From: Pagrus major
Taxonomy: Eukaryota > Chordata > Actinopteri > Spariformes > Sparidae
Assembly (NCBI RefSeq): GCF_040436345.1
Contig: NC_133230.1
Coordinates: 29,632,551 to 29,696,550 of the forward strand
Length of the DNA: 64,000 bases
Direction of reading: 5' to 3'
Positions 40,335 to 49,035 of this stretch are shown one piece after another. A program made the position numbers and the translations under genes. Position 1 is the first letter of the stretch; every line of letters starts with the position of its first letter. The notes beneath the pieces are model-generated. The model ran no database searches, had not been told where the DNA came from, and saw nothing but the letters and a program-made list of their open reading frames with translations.

Positions 40335-42497
40335 CATTGCAATTTTTAGCATTATGGCATGCTGATGTTAGCATTTAGCAAGAGGCAGTGGTGTCAAAAC
40401 TATAGGAAACTGGACTGCAATGGTGGTCAGTGACCATCAATAAGTGTGTGAATACTAATGAAAATATAACAATTCTCATTATGTTTAAATATTTTAGATA
40501 TTATAATATAAAGGACTTTTCAGTGTGTAATTACTGCACACAGTAATGCTTATAGTACCTTTTGGACCTCATCCTTTCTCCACAGACGCTTCACCCAACT
40601 ATCACTCAAGCCAACCTCATTTTCAACTTCCTTCTCATTCCCAAGACACTCTGCCACGTGCCTTCTCCGCTGACTCTCCCTATTCCAGGATTTTCCCTCC
40701 CATAAATCATTTTAAGTGTGAGAGAAAAGTCTCATCTGCACCGCAGACAGATATAGTCTGTGCCGCCCCCTCCATGTAATCCCCTCAGTGAACAGAAAGG
40801 CACTAATCCTGCTATTGTGCCACATGAACTGCATAGGGAATAGTCCATACCATCACATGTTCAGCCCTATTTCCTGTCTTATACAGCTGATTTGGGCGAA
40901 ACTGTGTCAAGTTATATAAATGTATTTGCACTAAAAGCTTTAAAAGTGAACAAGTGCTTGTTGCTTCAGCGGGATTTAGCTAATAAAAGTTCTTTGTTGA
41001 TCTTTATCAGGCACATTTGAGGATGTCTTCTAGTAAATGTTGGAGGAAAAAAATCTGCCTTTGTTATTCATGTGGATCATCACATTCTCCTGAAAATACC
41101 ACAACTTACAGATGTTACATAATGTCAAATCTCCCTTCTAGCATTACAGACATGTTAATACACTCTTGCAATACATATGATACGACGATAGGCAGGAGAG
41201 GGGGAAGAATGACAGACAGGCCCAAATGATTTGTTTTGTTTGAGAAAAATTTTCACTGAGTTTCATTCGTCTCCTCATGGGTGATTTATACTGCAACTTC
41301 AGGAAGAAAACTGCAAAACTGGCAGTGCTTCTGAATATGGCATTCAGATTGCAGTGGCTTTGCTTTGTATAAGGTATGGGCTGAGACATCATATTCCCCA
41401 AGCTCAAAAATACCTAATGTGCAAGTGAAAAAACACATAAGGAAGCAACTTTTCGTCCTGTAGAGTATGTCATCAACACTGTCAGGGTTAGTGGCTAACC
41501 TCTTACTCGGAGCTATCGCACTAAAAATGCATGAGTTATGGGTTCTCTAATGTCATACTGTAAGCCACATTATAATCACCCTTGGTTAGCAACCAAGAAA
41601 ATGGATGTTGCTCATTCTGCATTTGCACTGATGTTTTGACAAAGACGGTGTCAAAGTGAAGCATCATGCATTAAAAAGTAAGATTGTGGTTTTTATTCAG
41701 TTACAGTTGCCGTCTTCCTACCACATTGGACTCTTTGGCAAATTAATGTTTTTGACAGGCACCCCTGGCTCAAAAACATTGCTTTTGTTGCGTTTACTCA
41801 TCATTTTCCAATTTAGGTACTTTTTCATAATAGTTAGAAGAAGCGTTGAGTTTGATGCCCAATAAAGAACAAGAGCTGATGAAGACTTAACAGTACAACA
41901 CATTAATTATTGTGGATTGGACATAGTGCTATGCATTAAAAGAATCTACACACATAGCTGTGTGGATTCCAGGCTGTTTGAGCTTTATGTCTGATATGTA
42001 AGGCCACACATGTTCAAAACACTGTGTGCATGTCAAGCCGCATGTGCTCCACTGTATTGGTAGTTAGTATGAGCTCTGTGTTGTACTGAGCACAGTAGTT
42101 TGTGCTGCTTGGGGCTACCAGATGGAGAAAGCCGCACAGCAGTCTGCCTGCTCATGAGTGCAAATTAGCCAGAAGACACCAGCAGATGCTACATTCCGAA
42201 AAGAAGTTTTTAGGATAATCTGGGTTAACCCCCTCTCATGGCCAGACAACACTGTTAAGCCTCGTTTCACAGAGCTCTGCTTACGTATGTAAGTCAACCC
42301 AAAGTCCAATCATTCCTATGGGAACCTCTGTGAGCTCGAAAGTGTTTGCAAAACTTTTTTTTCCCGGTTCGGAATATGCCTCAAGAAAAACATGTATTTT
42401 TTGTAGCAGATTTTGTACAGACCATATGCAGTGCTGTGCAAGATCACACTTCACAAGAGCTTGCCCCAAGTTCAGTTTACACAGATTAAAAGGAACT

Positions 42498-42803
42498 AGA
42501 TGCAGTGGTTAGCGCTGTTGCCTTATAGCAAGAAGGTCCTGAGTTTGAGACCAAGTTGTGAGTTTGTATGTTCTTCCCTTGTAGGTTCTCTGCGGGTACT
42601 CCAGTTTCCTCCCACAGTCCAAAGACATGCAAGTGAGGTGAATCGGTCCCTCTAAATTGCTCATAGGTGAGAATGTGAGTGTGAATGGCTGTTTGTCCCT
42701 GTGATAAACTGCCGACTTGTCCAGGTTGTACCCAACCTGTCGCCCAATGTCAGCTGGAATCGGCTCCAGCCCCCCAGCGACCCTACATGATGATGAATGA
42801 ATG
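42498..42803 (+). mobile_element. tRNA-derived SINE with (GAAT) tail, near full length
   Basis: The head GCAGTGGTTAGCGCTGTTGC followed by a degenerate B-box-like GAGTTTGAGACC is tRNA-like. The body holds TTCCTCCCACAGTCCAAAGA, a marker of a very common teleost SINE type, and GTCAGCTGGAATCGGCTCCA. The 3' end is ATGATGAATGAATGG. It has no coding capacity and a pol III-type origin. The identification is by recall of this SINE class; sub-family not assigned. Confidence 0.85.
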
Positions 42804-42990
42804 GCTACACACCCAATTATGTGTCGCCATGCATTAATGCTCGATGACCCTGTATCACTCAAACATTTTAATCAACCATAACTGCTTCACCATAATTTAA
42901 GCCCCCACTATAACACATGTTGAAGAAAGTGAGAAAAGATTCCTGGATCCATCCCTTTATCCGGATACACACCAACATTTAACTGGGGAG
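42804..42990 (-). repeat. Dispersed repeat, family D, copy 3 (left part, split by hAT)
   Basis: In reverse complement this gives the distal part of family D (AACATTTGGTGTGG-type string, then GGATCCAGGAATC). The proximal part resumes at 44587 after the hAT insertion. Boundary on the left is approximate. Confidence 0.6.
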
Positions 42991-44586
42991 CAGGGCCGGC
43001 CCTGGGCATAGGCAGTATAGGCGAATGCTAAGGGCGCCGTCATCCACGGGGGGCGCCGCAAACGGGGGGAGAAAAAAAAAATTACTATTTTTTACCAGTG
43101 CTATTACTAATATTATTTCGAAATATTATATAAGCCCACAGCAACATAACCTTATTGCAAAGCCTATTAAATAATGGAGAGGCCTTTTTTCTGGGCTCCT
43201 GGCTCGTTGCTCTGTACCTGCCCTCTGTGAGGGTGGGGGGGCGGGGTCGAGAGGCGAGCTGCCTGAATCTGACCGGACCGTGACCCAAAGACCAAGAGAG
43301 AGATTTATCAGTACTGTAGCGGAACCACAATGTCCAAAAGACTGAAACCATCCGGCGCCCAGGGAAGGAAAAGAAGGAAAGAAGAGGAAGAAACACGTGA
43401 AAAAGAAAGAGGTACAGTAACGTCAATGTGATGAAGTGAAGGAAATGAATAGTTTAATGCATCCTAGTTACCTTGTTGGAGCAGAGTGTTAACTTGCTAG
43501 CTGACTTCAGACGATAGCAGCATCGTTTAATAATCAGTAAATAGCTGAGTCGACGTGAGTTAATGTTACTCCACCTTAAATTCATCAGGGACATTTGGAA
43601 AGTTAACGTCAGGCCTGTTCAGGTGTTATTTTAACCTGTTCACTGTGTTTTCCTGCTTGTATGTCAGTTAAAATGCTTTTAGATTTCCATCCCATTTATA
43701 AGTAATAGGGCAGTTGTAAGCCTTTGGTTTATTGTGTCACAGTTTATATTTGTTAAAGTTTACATCAGTGTTAAAGTGCAGTTAAAGTGTATTACTGTTA
43801 ATACTCCATACCTTAGCTTTCCCATATCATTCATAGGCTACATATATATAGCTATATATAAATTTCACTGCACTTTACTGCTTTTTGCACTCTGGTTAGA
43901 CTGAACTGCATTGCACTGACGATAAAGTTGAATGAATCTCATCGTATTTTAAAATGTAACATCCAGTGGTCACATTTACTTCTCTTCTCTCTTCAGATGC
44001 ACTTTTAAAGTATTTCACCACCACCGCCAGTGACACAGCATCAGGTGCTCCTGTCCTCTACCTCAGCACAGAGAGTGACACAGCATCAGGACTAAAGGCT
44101 GCATCAATAGACCCTGCTGACTGGCCATCTCTTCTAACTGACAAAGTAAGAAAGGAGTTAGTTCACAGAGGACTATTTCAAATAAAAAACAGTTACACAT
44201 ATCCCAAAAACAAAGATGGGATAAAGTGTCCACATGACTTTTTTACCAGAGTCAAAAGAAGCTGGCTGATGTACTCAAAAAAGAATGATAGCTTGCACTG
44301 CTTCTGCTGCAAAAGGTTTCCTCCCAAAGAATACAGACTGTTTTTATTTTGTATGTAAATAGAATATTCTTTAATACCAATAGTATACCATTTTTTATTT
44401 ATCACTTGTTTCTTTCTTCAGTTTTTATTTGGTGTGATATTTTTGACTTAAAAGAAATAAAATCTTGAATACATACATGTAGTTTCTGTGTGAGTGTATG
44501 AAAATTGATTGTAAAATTGACTGCGATGCAAGGGGGCGCCAGCCAAAATCTTGCCTAGGGCACCAAATTGGTCAGGGCCGGCACTG
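42991..44586 (+). mobile_element. hAT transposon, internally deleted
   Basis: The left end CAGGGCCGGCCCTG and the right end read in reverse CAGTGCCGGCCCTG are terminal inverted repeats with one mismatch. The element is flanked by a perfect 8-bp target-site duplication CTGGGGAG (42983-42990 and 44587-44594), diagnostic of the hAT superfamily. Total length is 1596 bp. It retains the promoter end, exon 1, intron, the start of exon 2 and a 3' end with an AATAAA signal near 44455, but no DDE/RNase-H-like or hAT dimerisation region. It is therefore a deletion derivative that would need a transposase from elsewhere. It sits inside a family D repeat. Confidence 0.9.
43330..44358 (+). pseudogene. Truncated hAT transposase, N-terminus with TTF-type zinc finger
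   Basis: Exon 1 at 43330-43411 starts MSKRLKPSGAQGRKRRKEEE, a basic nuclear-localisation-like stretch. A GTACAG donor and CTTCAG acceptor join it in phase to exon 2 at 43997-44358 (DALLKYF...). Exon 2 holds LTDKVRKELVHRG, then CPHDFFTRVKRSWL and LHCFCCKRF. This fits the TTF-type zinc finger found at the N-terminus of hAT transposases and ZMYM-like host proteins derived from them. The frame leaves the homologous region after FPPKEYR and stops soon after, giving 147 residues instead of the usual 600 or more. No catalytic domain remains. The short product could at most bind DNA or compete; that is inference. Confidence 0.8.
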
Positions 44587-44690
44587 CTGGGGAGAGATCC
44601 ATCCACCGTCCAAGTTTTCTGGAAATCTGTTCAGTAGATTTTGTATAATCCTGCTGACAACCCAACCAACCAACAAGACATGGGAGAAAA
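44587..44690 (-). repeat. Dispersed repeat, family D, copy 3 (right part)
   Basis: The string CCAAGTTTTCTGGAAATCTG, then GTATAATCCTGCTGACAA, is the reverse complement of markers in copies 1 and 2. It begins with the right-hand hAT target-site duplication. Confidence 0.7.
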
Positions 44691-44796
44691 GATAACCACT
44701 TAGGCGGATGTAATGTCAGATTGATATGAAAAGTATTGCTTATAGGTTGTACAGCTGTAACAAAATCAGATATCCAGCATCACAAAAATTCACCAA

Positions 44797-44876
44797 CGTC
44801 AGCTGGGATCAGCTCCAGCCTCCCAGCGACCCTGCAAAAGAGAAGCAGCTACAGATGATGAATGAATGAATGAATG
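44797..44876 (+). repeat. 3' fragment of the (GAAT)-tailed SINE
   Basis: GTCAGCTGGGATCAGCTCCA through GCGACCCTGCAAAAG to a (GAAT)n tail matches the last 80 bp of the SINE at 42498-42803. It is 5' truncated. Both tails are followed by the same ATGGCTACACACCCA. Confidence 0.75.
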
Positions 44877-45498
44877 GCTACACACCCAGCAGGCCATCCT
44901 CCCCAGTTATCACCTCTTTAGATTTCAATCTGTGATGCATCCCACTGCCATGTTAAAGTGTTCATACTCAACACACAAAACCTCTTTACATCACATACCG
45001 TTCTCATCTCCTTTCACTATCTGCAATTTTGCCAAACTGCCCTCTTACCTCCTTCAGTCTGAAGTCAGTGGGTTCCCCCTCCCTCTGTGGGATTAGATTT
45101 AGCCTGGCATGTCGCTCCCGCTCATAAATCATTCGCTTTATCATTTCTACCGCCTCAATAAAACTCCTCTAAATGGAAATGCACCGCCATCGTCGCCTGG
45201 GCTTACTTTACGAGAATAACCATATAAATCAAGTTTGTTTAAAAACCCAGCTTCATAACTTGGCATGAAGTTCTGCAGCCTACAGATGATCAGAAATGCG
45301 TAAGTGCGCACACAGACACACGCACACATACATGTACATACGTGGGAGGGGACAGCTATCTGACGTCTCTCTGGCATCTGTCCATACACAAGTGAGTTAT
45401 CTACTGGGAGCTCAATCAGAGAGACAACATATGGCTGCAGGGAAGGACTGACAACTCTGACTACGTTACTGTGTATGTGTGTGTGTGTGCACTGTACA

Positions 45499-45500
<2 letters not shown>

Positions 45501-45559
<59 letters not shown>
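45501..45559. repeat. (TG)n microsatellite
   Basis: About 29 uninterrupted TG copies, with a shorter TG run just upstream at 45474-45489. Confidence 0.96.
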
Positions 45560-45562
<3 letters not shown>

Positions 45563-47689
45563 AGAGAGAGAACAGGAGGGACTATATTTAGAGCCACAAT
45601 CTGGCATGAGTTGGGGTAGGGTGTGCTGTGGATGGGGGTTATATAAATGATTAATAAGCTCGATTATAACATTGAAACTGCTGTAAGTAATATTCTTCGA
45701 GGCCACTTTTCCCCTCATTTAAAAAGAGATACATCTCAGCTAATCACTGTTCTGGGTAACTCATCAGTTAAATTCATTAATTTTATGGTTCTATTTGTAA
45801 ATAAAAATCATCTACTATACTGTACCTGCATTAGTGACACAGTGTGTCCTTTGATATTGAATGAATGTGACTTCCCCAGTTGGCGTAGAGCAAAAAAATA
45901 GCTACCTCTGCAAAGACATATACATTTTGCACACATAGGCGCACGGGCCTCAAAGCACAAAGGAACCAATCAGTTAAAATGAAGAGCTTCATGCAGAGCT
46001 GGCATGCGAGAAGAAAGAGCTCACAGAAGGGAGAAATAATTCACCGCTTGACCATTTATAACAGAGCTGAATGTCAATTCTCGACCGACATGTCCTCTGA
46101 GCGTGCCCGATGTGGAACAAAAGAGCCACTTTCATCAGGGAAAGAGTCTCTTTATTATTACAAAGGGCCCACGCTCGTCCACGTATTCCCCTCCTTCTCC
46201 TCTCGCTGCCCTCCATCCTTTAGTTCATTAGGCACCGGGTGTTGATGAAATGACCAATCTGGACTGAGATTTGGCCTGTGGATGCCACCAGAGGGGCCAA
46301 AGCTTTTTCTGAGGCTGATTAGGCCAGTGTGGAGGTGTTGTCTCCGCGGACCTCAAAGAAAGACAGGCTTCATTAGGACTACTGAAGCAGATGGCTGGGC
46401 GGCCAAGCGACGGGCAGGCAGGGTCGAGGACTTTGAGGCAGCCAATCATAAGCAAAGCGCCACTTGGAGAAGGTCTTCTATGCCAAAATGAAGTGCAATC
46501 TTTTATTTATCACAGACGAACAATATCAAGATTACAGTTGAGCTTTGGATTTTGGAATGATCCTGATGGACGGATTTCATAAAAGGATGAATCACTGTAG
46601 ATCAAATAAGAAAAACAAACCTCAAGTCACCACCAAACTAATGCAGCTTTGATAAAGCTGTCAGAAGACAGGACCACCAGACATCAAAAGAAAATCCTTT
46701 TGTTTTGACAGACACCCTCATTAAACTCAGTGAGTCACCCAGCCACAAGACACCGCTGTCCTATTGAAGTTTCCTGCTGCTCCCCTGTGCTTTAAAGACA
46801 ACAAAGAATAAGATGCCCAGAGTATCTAAACTGACAAGACAACGCTGTGATGCCACGAAGAAGATCATTTTCTTGTTTTATGATCAGCAATCCTCTTTTC
46901 CAGCCCCGGTGAAGCCCTTCTTGGATGTGGCCTTCACTTGGATCAATTACAGTAGTGGCCCTCTCAGTGGCCGGCAGCGCTCTCTTTCAGCTTAAGAGCC
47001 GGGAAACAGAGGTCATGCAGGGTTAACTTCGTTCGACTGCCAAATTCCACTTTGCAATTGTGTTCCTCATCATTCACACAGTAGTCAGAGTGCACTACAG
47101 TATATTTTAGCAGTGACGATGACAGGTTGACAGCCTGGCACGCTATTTCAGCAACGTGCCTTTTAGTCCTCCTCAGAGGGATCAAATGAATGACAGATTG
47201 ATCGCCTGCCTGCCTGCCTGATGGATGTCATATCTGTACTGTACATTGTTTATGACTCATTTTAGACTGAGATGTGCTGTGATGGTTAAGAACAGCCTTT
47301 GTTATCCATCACCTGCTAATGAATACTTTATTGAGCTTGGACACATTAAATAAGAAGTACTTCATCTTTGCTCTGATCGATCTGATCAAACCGAGTTACT
47401 TCACTTTCTTAATTGCTTCAGCACTTCTATTTATTTGCATGTTTCTGAAGTGCATTTCTTCTCCTAATGGAGGGAAGTATGTTTACAGCACTAACAGGGT
47501 TCAAATATATTGATGCTGCAGGTATTTAGATTAAAGGCCCACTGCCAAAGAGAAACTCCAATCAGTGAATCAAATTTTGGGCAGCATTCTGTCACGCTGG
47601 TTTAAAGTTGTTTCCTGCAGAGGAGGACATTTTTTATTCACTTCTGTCTTTGCAAGGTTGTGTTACAACTTTCTCTCTTTCTCTTCTCT

Positions 47690-47836
47690 TTAAGGTCAGT
47701 TTGTTTATTCAGTTTATTCAGTCATGAAAACAAAGAGAGTTTATTTAATTAGTCTAGTCATTAAAAAAAATCAGTCAGTGAAGATTTCTCTTTAGATTAA
47801 AATGTCTTCCCCCAAACTACATAGTGCGCTTTTAAG
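47690..47836 (-). repeat. MITE family A, partial inverted copy
   Basis: GTTTATTCAGTCATGAAAAC...AATCAGTCAGTGAAGA...CCCAAACTACATAGTGCGC matches the right half of the full-length inverted copy at 29169-29546. Confidence 0.7.
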
Positions 47837-48247
47837 TATAATTTTGACTTCAGTACTTCAGTTTTTTGCTATTTTATATTTCTACTCCAATACATTTTGC
47901 AGGCAAATTATTGTTGCTCGACTACATTTATTTGATAACTTTACTTACTTGTCAAATTCAGATTATTACGGTGGCCCTGAAGCAAATTACAATAGCAAAT
48001 AAAAAAAAAATAGAAAATGGCATCTGTTCTTCCAGTTAAAAGACAGACAGAGCATCCATCCAATCAACAATGAGGGCTTCCGTCGGAGGCAGGGTGTTTA
48101 TTGAACAGTGGAAAAACAATGAGGTGAAAGAGGAGGGCAGGCAGGTAGGACGGTGTGGTCAGGAGACGGCGGAGAGTGTGCTTGCTTTATTTTTAACAAC
48201 AGCATCGTGAACCTTTACTTTTTAAGCTATTCCAAAAAATGAAAGGA

Positions 48248-48280
48248 TGGTTTGCTGCCTTCATCATAGGCAGCAAACCA
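48248..48280. other. 13-bp perfect hairpin
   Basis: Arms TGGTTTGCTGCCT (48248-48260) and AGGCAGCAAACCA (48268-48280) are exact inverted complements around a 7-nt loop. No T-run follows on either side, and no gene is nearby. Confidence 0.8.
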
Positions 48281-48520
48281 CCTGTTTGTAGGGGAGGGGG
48301 GAATTAATTCACAAAGTCTACCGGCATCTTTTAAATGAGAATAATTTCTCGCTTGCAGGGCTGTAGCCAGGATTTTATAAATTCGGAGGTCATGCGTAGG
48401 GCTACTAGAAGGAAAAGCAATAAAAGGAAATTTAAAAAATCGTATTATTAAAAAAATCTTTAGCTGCACTATGACCCAGAAGAGACTGACTTCTCTCCCA
48501 TACATGACTACATACTATAC

Positions 48521-48549
48521 TATATATATATACATATACATACATATAC

Positions 48550-48641
<92 letters not shown>
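48521..48641. repeat. (TA)n microsatellite flanking the transposon, left
   Basis: An almost pure TA run of about 120 bp with TACATA variants at its start. It directly abuts the terminal repeat of the large transposon. A TA run of about 35 bp abuts the other end, so the element sits in, or carries, TA repeats. Confidence 0.95.
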
Positions 48642-48644
<3 letters not shown>

Positions 48645-48673
48645 GGCATGCCGTTCAGGAAATTAATCTTTGA
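48642..48673 (+). repeat. Left terminal inverted repeat of the large transposon
   Basis: 32 bp identical to the complement of 60534-60565. It contains the 8-bp palindrome GGCATGCC three bases from the end, then GTTCAGGAAATTAATC. Identity stops at base 33 (C versus A), after which both sides continue into the array. Confidence 0.93.
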
Positions 48674-48977
48674 CTATATTGAATGAAACTTTGAATATAT
48701 GGAATGAATTGTTGAATATATTGAATGAATTCTTGAATATATGGAATGAACTTTGAATATATTGAATGAACTTTGAATATATGGAATGAACTTTGAATAT
48801 ATTGAATGAATTCTTGAATATATGGAATGAACTTTGAATATATTGAATGAACTTTGAATATATGGAATGAACTTTGAATATATTGAATGAATTCTTGAAT
48901 ATATTGAATGAACTTTGAATATATTGAATGAATTCTTGAATATATTGAATGAACTTTGAATATATGGAATGAAACTT
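48674..48977 (+). repeat. Left subterminal tandem array (about 16 units)
   Basis: Units of 19-21 bp of the form ACTTTGAATATATTGAATGA, alternating with a TATGGAATGA variant and an ATTCTTGAATATATT spacer variant. The centre of each unit is the palindrome AATATATT. They run in the opposite orientation to the right-hand array, as expected of transposase-binding subterminal repeats. Open frames through it in two minus-strand frames are artefacts of the period. Confidence 0.93.
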
Positions 48978-48980
48978 GAT

Positions 48981-49010
48981 TGACGTCATCAAGGCACTGC
49001 TGCCATCTTG
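48981..49010 (+). promoter_or_regulatory. CRE and YY1-like sites in the HECT gene promoter
   Basis: 48981-48988 is the perfect palindromic cAMP-response element TGACGTCA. 49002-49010 is GCCATCTTG; its complement CAAGATGGC is the form of YY1 site that fixes the transcription start of mammalian L1. Both fall in the 58 bp between the last array unit and the ATG at 49036, so they are well placed to form a TATA-less core promoter. Binding is inferred. Confidence 0.55.
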
Positions 49011-49035
49011 TATTTTGCTGCTGCAAGAAGTGAGA

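Larger units (their letters stand above)
29547..42490. other. Intergenic DNA, no gene seen
   Basis: No exon that I can support. Minor repeats are a GAGAA pentamer run (30099-30126), an AAT run (31652-31688), a CA run (34370-34397), an inverted LINE 3' tail (36541-36625) and diverged MITE debris at 31420-31600 and 36000-36150. 37130-37495 resembles a retrotransposon leader but is not certain. 38640-38765 has higher complexity with TCTAATTGCTAATATGCC and looks enhancer-like. Confidence 0.4.
44880..48520. other. Intergenic DNA, no gene seen
   Basis: No supportable exon. It contains a long TG run (45501-45559), family A MITE debris at 47690-47836, degenerate fish MITE at 47837-47980 and a 13-bp perfect hairpin at 48248-48280. 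45950-46480 is of higher complexity but unidentified. Confidence 0.4.

Noticed and set aside
48655-49026. Minus-strand frames of 109 and 123 codons over the left array
   Set aside because: Same artefact as the right array, read on the other strand.
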